Origin: Tyto alba
Lineage: Eukaryota; Chordata; Aves; Strigiformes; Tytonidae
Reading direction: 5' to 3'
Assembly: GCF_018691265.1 (NCBI RefSeq)
Contig: NW_024881329.1
Coordinates: forward strand, 3,100,001 to 3,164,000
Length of the DNA: 64,000 nt
Part shown: positions 24,219-37,700 of the stretch, in pieces
How the letters are laid out: each line of letters opens with the position of its first letter
How positions within the stretch are numbered: position 1 is the stretch's first letter
Position numbers and translations under genes: made by a program
Notes under the pieces: generated by a model
Seen by the model: the letters and a program-made list of their open reading frames with translations, nothing else
Database searches by the model: none
Told to the model about the DNA's origin: nothing

Positions 24219-24583
24219 GGCTGCTCCAGTGCAGCATTTTTAGGGTACTTAGCCAGAGAAACACGGGGGAGCATGCTTAGTGCACCAGGGTGAGGGGAAG
24301 GGGCAGCCGTGGTCCCCCCCACAGGCGCTGCGCCCCATCCCCACAGCCAAAATCGCAACCCTTGCCCCTTCCCGCTCGAATTTTACGCCCAAATCTCGAG
24401 CGTGGGTCTCCGAGGGCTGGGACCCCCGGGGGATGGCGGGGGGGGGGGGGAAGGAGCGGGGCAGGGTGCTGAGGGGACACTAAGCATCCACCGTTATGTT
24501 TCCCGACTCTGGAAGGTCTCGTCCACCTTCGCTTCGGTTTCAGCGTGTGCGCTCCCGAAAATGCACGCGCGGGTATAAATACT

Positions 24584-24600
24584 CCCCCCCCCCCCCCCCC
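24584..24600 (+). repeat. C17 homopolymer (G17 in DUSP8 mRNA)
   Basis: This is an uninterrupted run of 17 C on the plus strand, 95-111 nt downstream of the DUSP8 stop in mRNA sense. As G17 in RNA it is a strong G-quadruplex former. The length may be affected by sequencing error. Confidence 0.8.
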
Positions 24601-24694
24601 AACCCCGCCGCCCGCCTGCCCTCCCCTCTCCCCCCAGCTTAAATATCCCCCCGCCCCGACCCCGTCCCCGCTCTCCAGGCACCCCGGGTGGGTG

Positions 24695-25754
24695 TCAGGA
24701 CACCTCGATGATCTCCATGCTGCCCGAAAAGCTGGACTGTTTGCTGATTTTGCCCAGCTCTTCCCGGGCCCTGCCCTCGGACATGGTCTCCTCGAACTCC
24801 ATCTGGCAGCTCCTCCGCTTGAACTGCTTCTCGGCGCCGGCCTCCTCGTGCCAGCTGTGCCGCCCGTCCCGCGGCTCGGCCCGCGCCTTGTCCCTCAGTC
24901 TGATCTCGCAGCCGAAGGGCGGCGGGTAGGGGCCGGCGCTGGCGAACAGGCTCCCGCCGCTCCCGCCGGCGCCGCCGGCGTCCACGCCGAAGTACCAGCC
25001 CGCCTCGTTGGAGGGAGTGCCGGGGGACTCCAGGTGCACACCACCCCAGGCGGCACCGGGAGCGGCGGCCGGCTGCCCCAGCCGCGGCGGCAACCCGTCC
25101 TCGGCACCGGGGCTCTTGTGCGCGGCGCAGGGGCCCCCGGCGTTGAGGCTGAGCCCGTGGGCCGGCGAGCCGGCCGGGTGCCGGTGCTTCCGCCGCTGCC
25201 TCACCTTGGCCTCCAGCAGCAGGTCGGGCGCGCTCGGCCGGTCGGGGCTCTCCGCCCCCGGGGAGAAGGGGCCGAGGCTGCCGGGGCCCGAGGGGCTGTC
25301 CAGCTTGCAGAGTTTGGGGGTGTCCCCGGGGCCGGGGGGACCGGGAGGGTCCTGCCGCAGGCCGGGGGAGTAGGCGGACTTGATGTCCAGGGAGAAGGAG
25401 CGTTTCAGGCGGTTGGTGTCCTGGATGCGCTCGGAGGAGAGGTGCAAGCCGTTGAGCCCCTGCTGCAGGGTGGTGGGCGACAGGACCTTCGGGGTCCCGC
25501 CTTGCCGCTCGGGGTCTCCGTGGGGGGACGCCGAGCCGGCGCCTCTCGGCACCTCCTCGGCCTTCTCTGAGGTAGGTGGTGGGGGATGCCGGCTGCCCTC
25601 AGCCGCCTCTGCCGGGTCCTGCTGGGCGTCCCCCTCGCCCCGGTCGCCCTTGGACTTCAGGGCCTTGAGGAGCTTCAGGCTCCTCTCATACTCCAGGAGC
25701 TGGCCTAGGAAGTTGAAGTTGGGCGAGATGGACGGGCGACGGTCCTTAACGAAC
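24695..25754 (-). CDS. DUSP8: DUSP8 last coding exon (catalytic C-terminus and tail)
   Basis: The exon begins after the acceptor TTGGCAG at 25,755. Its first base completes Arg274, and it runs to a TGA stop at 24,697-24,695. It encodes FVKDRRPSISPNFNFLGQ, the end of the phosphatase domain, then the long disordered tail rich in Pro, Gly and Ser with conserved LHLSS, RLKRSFSLDIKSAY and LCKLDSPSGP segments. The GC content is very high, so the complementary strand carries a 341-codon open frame (24,545-25,570) that is a shadow. Confidence 0.96.
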
Positions 25755-28700
25755 CTGCCAAGAGGCACAGACAGCCCCGGTTGGTGCTCGGTCCTCCAGC
25801 GGGTCACCCCTCCTCTCTCAGCCTCTTTGGGGAGAAGAGGCATCGTCCAGGACCTTCTGACCAGGCCCTCCAAAGAAATGGGTCTTGGGGAACTGTGGGA
25901 CCTCAGGATGCCCCAGAGGTAGAGCTGGGACTGCCTCCCCGCTCCGTTTTACTGCTCCCAACCATTCCCCGTTGCATGCGCTTTATGAAGGGCGCTTTGG
26001 TTTCACTGGGACTCAGCCAAGGCAAGACGGAGCTTCGGGGAGCTCTCACCCTCTCCTGCTGGGCTCAGCCTGCTTTCCTTCCCTGGAGTGAAGCAGACTG
26101 GCATAACCCCTCCCTGCCCTCCGGGGAAAACTCACCTGTAAGCATCATCTGACGACATACCCATAGTCTTCATGATGTAGGCGATGGCGATGGTGGCCGA
26201 CCGTGAGATCCCAGCCAAGCAGTGCACAATCACCTGGCAGCTCGACACCTTGGCCTTGTCTGGAGCATGGTAGAAGAAACAGAGAGAATAGCGTTGATGC
26301 TGTCAGAGATGGTGAGCAAAATGACCCTAGCCTCCCTCCCCAACCCACCACCCCTTTGCCTGAAAGGACAAGGGTGGCTGGGAGTAAGACCATGGAGGAC
26401 AGAAGAAGAGTTCAGGTTCTGAAAGCTGAGAACTGGAGGGTCTGCAACCGTTGTAATGAAAGCTCACCAATGAATTCAATGGACTTGTCCAGCCAGGGAA
26501 GGAGCTTCTCACAGTAGTTGTCATTGACAGGAATGCGCATGAAGTGACTATCACAGATGAAGTCTGGCTTGGGACAGGAGTTGCTGGCGTTGAGGACATA
26601 GCTTATCCCGTTCTGCGTCATCAAGTCCTGGTGGGAAAGAAGCAATCGAATGATCAGCTGAGTTCGGCCAGCACCGAGCGCTGGAGATCTGCCCTGCCAT
26701 GCACTCCCTGCCTTTTCCCATCCTAGTATTTTCTCCTGTTGGTCTCCCACTGCTGCCTTGGCCTACTTGATGGTAGTACAGCAGAGACCAGCTAAGAAGG
26801 TTGTGTCAAGTTAGATGACACAGATTTGAACCTCAGCAGATCCTTACTTTGGTCTGAGTAAAAGCAACACCAGACACCTGGGAGTGGGGGTCCCAGGGGA
26901 GAAAACTCAAGAACACCAGTATGAGAGGAATAGGAAAATACAAGAAAGAAAACCGGCAAAAAATCTAGCTGGAAGCTTTGAAAGTATCAGCTGAGGGAGA
27001 GAGGAGGCATCTCACCAACACAGCGGGGCGAGTCATTGGCAGCACCCTATGTCAACCAATGTCAACCCATGTCTTTGCTCCCACACACCTCAGAAAAGCA
27101 CAGGGAGTTCTCACAGATCTGTTAGTTGGTCGTGTGTTGGGACATAGGCAGGTGGTGAAGGGAACCATCTCTTGGCTCTTTCTGACACTGCAGTGAACCT
27201 GCACTGGTTTTCTGTGACTTTTCTGCTTTGGCCACTCAACGACCACCATCACTGCCCGTATCTCTGACTCAATAAAATGCAATGGCACAAGGGAGACCTT
27301 AGGTAAACAGGGTCTGATGAAAAACTGCAATGCGGGGCTGAAGTTTGACCCGTGGGCCATCTCTCAGGGAACTGGCTTGCTGGGTGCGTACTGCTGCATC
27401 CGCACCAACTTCCATGCCTTCCCTCCCAGGGCTACGGCCAGCTTCACCTATATGCGATCCTAACACCAGATTTATGGCTAATCTGAACCCTGCCTCCTTC
27501 CCTGCCCCATCAGATTAGGTATCACTGGTACAACTGGGGGCAGGTTGCTTATAAAAAGTGGGGGGACGTCTGTGCCAGCTGATGGGTCCCAGTGACTGGT
27601 CTGCACTATTCCAGGGAAGATGCAGAATTAAATGAGAGGAGAAAACACGGAGATAAAAGAATCCTTCCACACGTCAGAGTGCGTGGAGCGGCCATGTGGG
27701 ATCTCTCCTTTGCAACACGCTGGAGAAGAGAAGCATCACCCATGCATGGCCTCCACACTTGACCTCACTCTGCTGTCTACGACTAGAGCATCTTCTGGCC
27801 ACCTCGCGGGGATGGCAGAAAACACAGCTCCAAAGGATGAACAAAACCCTCCGAGGAGGCGGGGAGGGAAGGAAACCATCAATTTCCCCGCCTGACATTG
27901 GCTCCTCGGGAGACTGCACTGGGATTTCAGCCCTGGCTCCCCAGCGGCCGGGTCCTGCCTGCCCCAGGAGGCTCTGCAGAGCCCGGCCTCGGCTTGGTGG
28001 AGCCAGCCCAGCTCCCGGACTCACATTCTTGGCATTTTTCTCTTTCATTTCCTTCTACTCCCTGTATATAATTTCTCTCTCTCTCCTTTCTGTCTCCAAC
28101 CCCCCTCCAGCGTCGTGGTCCCTCTCCCCCCTTCCCTGCTCCGGACGAGGACGCCCGGCTGGCTCCCTCCTGCCTGCGGTGGGCAGGCGCCCGGCGGCAT
28201 TTTAACTGCAATTCCTCTTTCTTTCTTCTCGCTGTTATTTTTCCTTTAAACAAAATTCCTTTCCTGGCATGACATCACAGCACAGCCCTTCCAGCACCTT
28301 TAAAAGGACACTGTCCCTCTTTCCTCCTCTCTCCTCACAGCAAAGTTTTGCTCCTTTTCGGGCCTCCTGAAGAAGCCCCTGCCCCTGGCCAGAGCTGCCC
28401 TGTTCCCTGTGCAATACCCCAGCTCACTCCCACTCTCTCTGGCTCCCAAAGGGATCACAGGGCTGCTGGAATTGGTGTTATCTGGCTGGCGCGGCGGGTG
28501 AGGGCAAAGCTGGCTCCTGTCCCACATCTCCCTCCAGCTGTGGTAACTCCCCCTCCAAGCCCAGGGGCTTTCCCAGCCGTGCTCCTCCCGCCCCCTGAGT
28601 TTGCTACGGGCGCTTGGGAAGAGTTTGACCACCCCAAAGCTCATCAATATGAGATGACTCATCCTGCGACCACCCTCCTTAGTTCTGCCGGGATTTGCCT

Positions 28701-31700
28701 ACGCACTCCCTGCCTTCAGCCTCCTCGTAGGGTCAGACCAACCACGCATGGTCCTCCCACCGGGCAGGAGAAGAGTCCTTAACGCCCTCACCCCTCTGCG
28801 TGGCTGGGGTCCCAGATGGGACAGGGCCGTACCTTGTTTAGGACGTCTTTCTGGGAGCCCAGGTAGAGATGCGGCAGGATGCGCGTGGGGCCAACATTGG
28901 CCACGGGCAAGCATGGCTGAGAGATGCTCATTGGCAGGATGGCAGCTGGCTTCCCCTCGCAGAGCCCTGGGAAGCAGGACGAGAAGGTGGCAAAGCCTCC
29001 TGCAGAGAAAATGAGGACATTGAGCTTGTAGCAGCAAGGCCGAGACCATCAGTACCTGGCAGCCTGAGGCCCGGGCTGGGGACAAAGCGGTGATAACACT
29101 AAGAACAGAGCCTTGAGGAGCAAAAAGCCACCAGCCATCGCTAACCAGTGCAGACGTGATGGCTGCACCACACACATGGAGAAAGGAATGGAGACCCAGC
29201 TCCGATTTTTCCTGCCACAGCTGGATATTAACGCACACGTGAGGCATCCCGCACGCTGTCCCGCGTTTCGCCGCTTCACTCAGACAAGCAACAGGGAGAG
29301 AAAGTCCTTTTCTTGGCTGCCCACTACTCTTGAGGACAACCAAGGTCACTTTTTGATAGCAAAACCCGCCAGGGCAGGATGACAACAAGCAAGCCCGCCG
29401 AGGCGCAAAGCTCCACGGGTTGAGGAGGTCAGCCCAAACCTTGCCGCGACAGCTACACTTACACATTTCGGTTTCTGAGAGATGCCCCCTCTGCCCAGCC
29501 CTGCTGAGCCCATGATTTCTGCCACATCGGTACCTGCAGGCCACTGCCGTTTGTCACGCTCTGACCTTACTGAATGTGACAGCAAGCAGCGCCCAATTTA
29601 CCACGCCAAGCTGTTGGGCAGTCATACCCAGCTTCAGCATCTCGAAGCCCGATATTGAGAGAAAAACCCCAGCTGGGGTCACGGTAGGTGGCATCTGACA
29701 GCCAGAGCTATCGCCACGGTGTCTGGCACGGTCAAAAGCATGGTCTAAGTGTGAAGGAGTCTGCCTGGAAGCCAGTCCCCAGCTCAAGGGGCAAGAACAC
29801 TGATCTGAGCAGGGCAGCAAGCGTTGCCCTGCCTGCACGGTGGGCAGCTCGGGGAGCTGGAAAACCCCCAGTGCTGCTGCGCGTCCTGCACGGTTGCGTA
29901 AGGCCACGGGTGATCCTGATTTGCTCTTGCTCACTGATCCCGCTCTCTGAGGTAGAGCTGGGTCTGGCTAGTGGTGGCCCAAGCTCACTCCTCCCCAGCT
30001 GAGGACATCGGGGTGGCAGCTTGGTGCAACAGAGAGGACCTCGGGTTGTATCAGCCCAACCAGTCTCCCCTGAGGTCTTCCCAGTCACACAAATGAGCAG
30101 ATGTAGCTTGACATCACCCAAAGGGCAGAGAAGACTTGAGGGCTTGCTCGCCTTTGACTGCCAGAGGGACTGGGATGCCTCTATGAGATCCTTCTGAAAG
30201 TCCAAGTCTCTGGACTCAGCACCGTTGGAAACCCTGGCCCACCTCCACAGCTAAACAAGAACTTTTAATGAGCCTTTGGTAATGACCGTTCCATTCAGTC
30301 TCTCTCTCCTTCAGAAGCAGGGCAGCCTTGGCACGTTCTCAATTTACCTTCTCCAGCCCCTTGCCAGCCTTTCTGCTGATACTCCTGGAGCACCTTCCTA
30401 GCTGCTGGTGTGGCACCCAGGCTCTGGTGGGGTATGACTGGTGCTGCAGACAACCCACCCCGCGTGTTTGGGAGGTAAAGGTGATGGAGAAGCGAGAGCA
30501 GCGCACAAAATCATGCTCATACCACCTGGGAACATCCAAGGTCCTCCATCACCCTCCATCTGAGCAACGCCTGGTGTCAGCTCCCACTGCCCCAAGAGGA
30601 AGGTGCCCTCCAACCAACCTCTTTGCCCCCCTAACAAAGCAGCTAACAGCTCCCAGCTTCAAAACCTGGCCAAGCTGGGAAGGGTAGAGTTAAAGCACCT
30701 TATCTTCCCCAGCACTTCCTTTTCTCTGGCTCCCTCCAAAGTGACATCACCTCTCAATTGGGACATTAAATCAGAGGGAAAGCAGGAGGCCCAGCGCAGG
30801 TGCAGTGCAGCTCCGGTTACTGCTCATCCCTGCGCTGCGTCCCCATTGCCAAGGAGAGTAAATCACTGGCCAGAGCCCTGCCTGGACACGCGTGACCTCC
30901 CTGCTCTGCCCCACGTTTGAGCACATGCCGCCGATGCCTGGGGGATGCTCGAGCAGAAACCCTGCGGGGAAGGTTTCCTTCAACTGCCCCAGGGAAACCC
31001 GCAGCACGCACGGTGGAGCGGGGCGCAGATCTGACCCCTGGACTCATGTAAAAACAACATGGGAATCCTTCTGACAGAACCCAGCGTGTTTTTGGGGAGC
31101 AGGGTGCACACAAGTGCAGCCCCAGGGATCGGTGCCTGCTCCGGTCCCCAGCCTCTCGTGCTCACCATCAAGAGCTGCCTGGGGCCGTGTACGGCTTCGG
31201 ATTATCGCTCTTTAAAAGCCGGGAGCGTGGGGTGATCTCACAGCTAAAGCAGGTCGGGGCATGCCGCTCTCTCCCCCTCGCCTGCCTCCGCCCGGCAGCA
31301 GATCCTCTGCCAGCCCTGCCCGGGGAAGTCCAGGCAGGGGCCGAGGGTCTGTGAAGCAGGCGGGGACGTTTGCAGAGAGCGGCGGCAGCCCCCTTGGCTG
31401 CGGTGCCCACCCCGGCACGCTGCCAGCACCCGGAGGATGCCGGCACCCAAAAAGATGCCCATAGCTTGCCCTCTTGTCCCAGGCAAAGCCTCAACCTCGT
31501 GTCTGGCAGCCCGGGCGTGCTCCCATCCCGCCTGTCCTCATTTCCTCATGCTTGCAGCTGTTGAGGGCAGCCTGGGCTTGGGGGAAACCCTAGAGATGGG
31601 GCCGGGTATCCGCCACCATCCCAACCTCGAAGCAACGCTCATCCCACCCCCGCCGGCTGCTCTAGCATGCCTTTCATTTTTAGAAAGCGAAGCAGCTCTT

Positions 31701-34700
31701 CAAAACAATCCCAAAGGCAGTGAATGTCCCTGGCTGGGCTCCAACCGATACCTGGGCTTTCCCCCCTCTGTACCCCAGGCCATGGATCGCAGCTTTTGCT
31801 GGGAGAGAGCAGCAGAGCCCCACGAGATGAGGAGCCAGGGCAGCACTGGGTCTTTCCAGTCTTTCCTCTTCTATTTGCGGTGCTGGTGCCGGGACCACCC
31901 TTGGCACACGGGGATTTAAGATCAGGAAGGATTTTTATCTGACATGGAGTGCGGGGTGCTTGGGGAATCTCTGGTTTCTTCCTGATGTTCCCCCCAAGCC
32001 TGGCAAGGGCTTGCTGGGGAGGAGCTGGTCCCTGCGCAGCACGGCCCCGTGAGCTGCTCATGGCTCCAGCACTCCCAAGGGCTCTCAAAACCATTCCCTG
32101 GAAAACCCAGTGTCTTCCTGCCTCCTGCAATCCCCTGCAGCAGAGGTGAGGCCCAGGAGGAGAGGGGTATGTTTGACCACAGGGAATCAGCCCAGAAGTG
32201 GGGACACCTTCACTGCTTCTGCTGAAGATGGAGGAGCCGAGAACCAGCATCAGGCAGGTCTGTGGGAGGGCTGGGGGGGTGAAAATCACCCCCCAACTTT
32301 GAGGGGGTTCATTCAGCAATGCCACCGGAGACATAAAACCCCTTAGCAGTGTCCAGCTCAAGGTGGGGCTGAAGAGAAACACAGCTTTTGGGAGGAGAGT
32401 GCTGTCACCCCCCACAAAGAGGGAAACTGAGGCACGGGGTGCTGGAGCAACTTAATGCCAGAAGAGTGCAACAACTGAAACCCTGTTTCTCCCCCCATCC
32501 CGGGCTTTGCTCATGGTGTGCTGACCACCTTTCCACCTCCTGCTGCGGAGACCCCTTGGGCCAGCCCCCAGCCCTGCTCTTCATGGCCCTGGTGGCAAAC
32601 AGAAGGGGAAAAACCCCACCACTTCTCCCCTACTCCCATCTTCGCCAGGCCCTCCCCTCTGCATGTTTTCCAGCTGAACATCTATGACAACACCTCCCAG
32701 TGAAACTGGATTTGTTGGGAGAACAGATGCTGCAGAGGGAAGGCAGCCAGACCAGGAATCCTTCCTGAGCCTGTTCATCAGCCCGCGGGGAGATGCCAGT
32801 AGCATCTCTGAATAAGCCCCTGTGGCAGCAGCACTGCTGCATCTGTTGGGGAGCCCTCTGACTTCCCCAGTCTCCTTTTACACCAGGGGCTGTGTAAGAC
32901 CCTGAGGTGGCTATAACCAAAATAAACAAAAAGCCCCAGTGCTGGCGCTGAGCTGATGGGCACGGAAGGAGATCATCAGCTTGAAGGAGAGAGGTGTTGG
33001 ACTGCTGAGCTGGGACCCTGCCACACCTGGGGACCCCTCCGCTGCCTTGGCTGTCACCTTCAGGTGGTCTCTGGGGACATCCAGATCACGGTTGGGACAC
33101 TGACGACAGCTCAGGCATTGCCCATCGCCTGCAAGTTGCCCTGTTCCCCTCTCTGCCAAGGCAGGGCAGCAGTGGTGGTGCAGGGAGGGTGACACAGAAG
33201 GTGACAAAGTCCTGGCTAGGGACAGGGATGTGGTGTGGCATTGTTTTCCTCCTGGTGATAAGCCCCAGGTTTGGGGATTTAAAATCTGATGAGCTGCGTG
33301 GGATGTGAGGGGAGATGCTATTGGGGATGAAATCACTCTTTGGGAGAGCCACTTGCCTCCTGAACACCCCCGGCCCCATGAATCTCCTAAATGCCTCCCC
33401 CCGCCACGACACACCGAGCAGCAGGGACATGTCCTGTTCACCAGCCTCCCATGTGCATGGTGGTCCACATCCAACCCAAAGCCCCCCGGCAGGAAAGAGG
33501 GAAGAAGAGGTGACACGTCACCCCGCCGTGCCATCAGTCTGCGGCAGCAAGGCGGAGGGGAACAGGCACAGCTGGACCTGCAAACCCTCCCTGCGTCTGC
33601 AGCCGCCGCACCCCCACCTCCTCACCCCCAGCTCTCGCACCAGGAGCTGGCAGGAGACCTACGGGCGGTGTTAAAGAGGTGGTTTATAGCCCACCTTCAT
33701 TGCTCCTGGGAGTGTTAAAGAGCAGCAGCCGGAGCTGATCAGAGACCGGTTCCCCGTGCAGGTGCTGGAGCTTTTGCAGCAGCCGGCAGCCCCACCGGTG
33801 GGTTTTACGCCCGTGCTGGAGACCCTCTGCCCCTGCCAAGGTTCCTGGTGGCCGAGGGGGCTGAGAGAGGCCTGGCTCTGCCCAGCTCTCATTAAGATGC
33901 CTGCGGTGGCTGAGAGCCGCTGCCAGGGCGGCACGTGGCGAGGGGCAGCGGGGCATGCAAGCGAGCACGCGCCTTCGGCTGCCGCTGGAGCAGCCGCCAC
34001 GGCTCCCCCACTGCTGTGCCGGCTCAGTGGCCAGGATGGTGCCTGGATGCCTCCCCACCAGCCCAGCCCCCTGGGGACACGCTGCTCCCACTATCCCGAC
34101 ACGTCCGTCCCCCCAGCGTTAATCCACCTGGTTGAACAGCGGCATGGGAGGAGATGATGAGAGCCGGGGTGGGGGGGACCTGCAAAATGCCAGGGCAGGG
34201 CAGCGAGCCCGAGCATCTCTGCGGCAGGTTGAATTGAAGGAAGGAAAGCAGAGGGGGGCAGGCACACCACACACCAACCCCCAGAGCTGCAGGGAAAATC
34301 CCTCTTTGTGAAGCGCCGTCTCCCTGGCTCTCGGGCTGGGTTGGTGCCGGCAGCTAAGCCGGGCGGCGTGAGGAAACGCTGCTTATTGCCACCCTTACTC
34401 ACCACGCTCCGGGAAGCTCCGGGGCTTTGTCAGCACTTCCCGCTGCCTGGGACATTTCTGAGTTTTCTCCCACACCTCCCATCCTCGCCGCTCCCCGCTT
34501 GGCACTGCAGCCCCCTTTGCTTTTCCCCAGCGATGCCCGATGCTTGCGCGCCTGAAATCCCGGTGCTCCACAGCCTGGCCAACTCGCCCTCTCCTCTCCT
34601 GGCTGATGCTCTTTCACTTCCACCCATCTCAGCGCCTTAGAGGGAGATGTCTGGTGCTTGCCCAGTCCCCTGTCCCCCCCCACCCTCCCCTGCCCAGTCT

Positions 34701-37700
34701 CTGTGCTCTCCCCCAGTCCAGGTTACACCTTCCCTTCACTTCGCACCAAATTTCATCACCCCACTGCTGGCTCTTTTTTTTTTTTTTTCCTCTAAGCAGT
34801 GGGGATGAGAAAGCCGATGAATCAGCCCTGTTATGGATTCACGTGAATTCCCCGTTTCCCCAACAGTCACCCCGAGCAATCTCTGCCCATCTGCTGCTAA
34901 ATCACCCCGCTGCCTCCCGACCCGTGCCAGCCCACCCTGGCCTTGAAGCCCGGTCCCAGACCCCCCTCCCATTCTCCCAAATGAGTGGAAAAATGTCCAC
35001 AAAGAAAAAAAGGAAAAGCGGCAGAAAGGGAGCCCTCCACCCACACAACCACAGACACGTTCCCGAGCTGCTGGGCTTGCTTTTCCTCCGGTGACTGTGC
35101 CTGCTTCGGACCAGCCTTACTCGTTCTAAGTAAAGAAAAATGTGTCATTTCCAGGAGTGACTTATTACTAATGACACCATCACTGGGTTATGTGCTTCAT
35201 GCCACAAAAACCTGTCAAGCACTTTTAGCAGGCTCCCATTTTAAGTGGTGATGGAGGGGAAGTTTCTTGATTCAACCCTTCGGTAATCTAGGTCATTCCA
35301 GGCTCGGCATATTTTTAAGTTGCTCCGCTTAATATCCCCTTCCTCCGCTTGCCCTTCACCCTGGCGCCGGGGGGTGGAAACACTGCAACCCCCCTTTCTG
35401 AAAGAAACCCCCCCCGAAGATGGGCAGGCACCAACCGCGCCGGGGAAGCGAAATGGCTCCGGGGGGGGCAGCTCCCGGCCGATCCTTCCTCACCCCCCCC
35501 CCCCCCCCTTTTGCCGGGGACCCCTCGAAAAAGCAGAGATGCTGGCGGCAGAGCCCGCCTTGGCTTCCTTCCTCCCTCCCTCCTCCTCCTCCGCTCCATC
35601 CGCGCCCTCGCCGAGCTTGCCTGGATGGAGGGGGGTTCAGGGGACCCCGGGGTCCGTGTCCCCCCCCTCCCCCGGGCCAAGGCAGCCTCACCGGTCCCCG
35701 CTCCAGCCGGGAGAGCTGCCCGCAGCCCCTCCCCGCCGGAGGGAGCTCCGCGCAGCTCCGACCCCCGCAAACGCTTCCACGCACTGCCCGTGGCTGGCGG
35801 CTGGCGACCACCACCCCCCCCCCCCCCGGCACGTTCGCCTCCATCGCCCCGCTCCCCGTCCATCTCCGGCCCCCGGGCGCGGTGGGGCAGCCCCCTCTTC
35901 CCCCTCCGGCCCCGTCGGAAGGGAAGGAGCCGGCCGGCTGACAAACCTCTCCTGTCCCTGCTCTCCTTCAGCCTCCGAACCCTTGTTTTCAGCTTCATCC
36001 GCCCTTCGCGCGTGTCTGTCCAGAACCGGTCCTCGGAGGGAGCGATCATCACATCCACGGGCATCCACGACCCCCCGGCTTCGCAAACCCCACGGCTGCC
36101 GGGCCAACAAAACGCTAAAAAAAGCACCCACCCCCCGCCGCCCTGCGGCAGAGCACCGCCAGCCCCCCCCCCCTCCCCTTCCTCGGCTCCAGCCTTCAGG
36201 CTGAAAACATAAAAAGCATTAAAAAGCAATCGAGCGGGGGGTGGGGGGGCCGCCGTAGCCCCCTTTCCCCGGTCACCCTCCTCCTCCTCGCCTCCCTCTC
36301 CAGCCTGACTGAGCCCAGCCCGTGGGGCAGAGCCCTGCTGAGCCATCCGCCGCCGCGCTCCCTGCTAACGGGTCAGGCACGCCGCCGCATTCCTTACTCA
36401 GCACACAGCCACGCGGGAACGCGCCGGGCCCGGCACGGGCCTCGCTCCCCACTTAAAGGCGCAATCGCGATTTTCTCGGCTGCCCGAAACCCTCCCCCCC
36501 CCCCCGCCCCCCCCAATATTCCCCCAACACCCCAATATTCCCCTTCAGCCAGCAGCCGCGGCAGGAGATGGATGCCTGCACCACGCGGGATCGGGCCCCG
36601 TGGAGTTAATGCGGGGCTTGGCGGGAGGAAGGCAATGCCCACACCTCATTTTAGCACCAGCCACGGCAGCGTGAGGTCGAACCCCCAGTGCCGAAAGGGA
36701 CGCGGCCCCGCTCCCCGCTGTCCCCCCCTGCACTGGTGACCGGCACCCCACGGCTGCGCCCCATCCCGCCCCCCTCCCCACAGCTGCCCTCGGCAGGACA
36801 CACGTGTATCCCCCCCCAGGGTGGAACCCTGAACCCCCAGGCCGGGAGGGGCAGTGCCACGATCTCCCGAGGCGGGGGGAAACTGAGGCACGAAAGATTA
36901 AATAACTTCTCCGGGATCCTCCGCTTCAGGGGGCCCCCCCGACAGCGGGTCCCTAACCACCAGCTCATCTTTTTTCTTGATGTCTCCGCCGAGAGCATCA
37001 CCCAGGAGGGATGCTCATCCTGGCGCGGTTTCAAACAGCTGGAGGAGAACGGGCCCCAACAGCTGGCGGGGAAAGGGGCTGGCGCTGGGCTGCTCACACC
37101 TGCGCGCCGCCGCATCAGAGGGAATTTATCTGCCTGGCCCCCGCGGAGCAGGACTGGGGGCTGGAGGAGAGACCCTCCGCTAAAGCCCACTCACGTGCAA
37201 AAGCCCAGCGAGAGGGGACACGTAGGAACGGGCTTTCCCAGTCCCGCCAGGGTCTGGCCATCAGCGCTGGCTTCAGAAGCAGGTGGGGGCAGATGTGTTT
37301 TCTCCTTTGCATTTGTCTTGGGGGAGAGAATTATATGTCCCCCGCTTTCCTACCCGCAGGACTCTTTAATACGTCTCCACACAGCTCCTTACGAGTTTAT
37401 TGGTCTGAGCCCAGGCCTCCAGAAAATCATTCAGGATTATAGTAAGCGGAGGAGCAAGGGAAGGGGAGGGGTGGGGGGGGTGGGCATGCATTGTGCCTTT
37501 GAAAATCTGAAGCTTTACAGGCTGAAAAACCCCAGGCTGAGCCATATGTGAGTGACTTCAGTGTTTTTCCTTTGAATGACATCACATGAGATGAGGTCAT
37601 TGGCATTAACTAAGTGCTCTCCCCTCCCCCCTACCCCGAGCAGAGCCAGCCTCCTAACGAGCCTTGTTGTTGTAACAAATATGGTTTGATTATTATCAGA

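Larger units (their letters stand above)
19020..24694 (-). other. DUSP8: DUSP8 3' UTR (end uncertain)
   Basis: This follows the DUSP8 stop codon in the same exon, and no intron signals are needed. It has three parts. A GC-rich proximal part (about 24,260-24,694) carries a run of 17 C at 24,584-24,600 (G in the mRNA) and a run of 13 G at 24,438-24,450 (C in the mRNA). An A/U-rich block spans about 23,940-24,230. A mixed part runs down to an A/T-rich end at 20,600-20,720. Just upstream of the 20,559 signal the mRNA strand contains CAGTGTT (plus-strand AACACTG at 20,703-20,709), a seed match for the miR-141/200a family, which may be chance. The boundary is set only by candidate poly(A) signals. 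A length of 4-5.6 kb exceeds the roughly 2.5 kb I recall for human DUSP8. Confidence 0.5.

Noticed and set aside
24545..25570. A 341-codon plus-strand open frame
   Set aside because: It is antisense to the last DUSP8 exon. It exists because the coding strand is very GC-rich and lacks complementary stop codons.
35315..36346. A 343-codon minus-strand open frame as a new gene
   Set aside because: Low-complexity sequence across poly-C tracts and a CpG-rich block. No family resemblance. Kept only as a question about an internal promoter.
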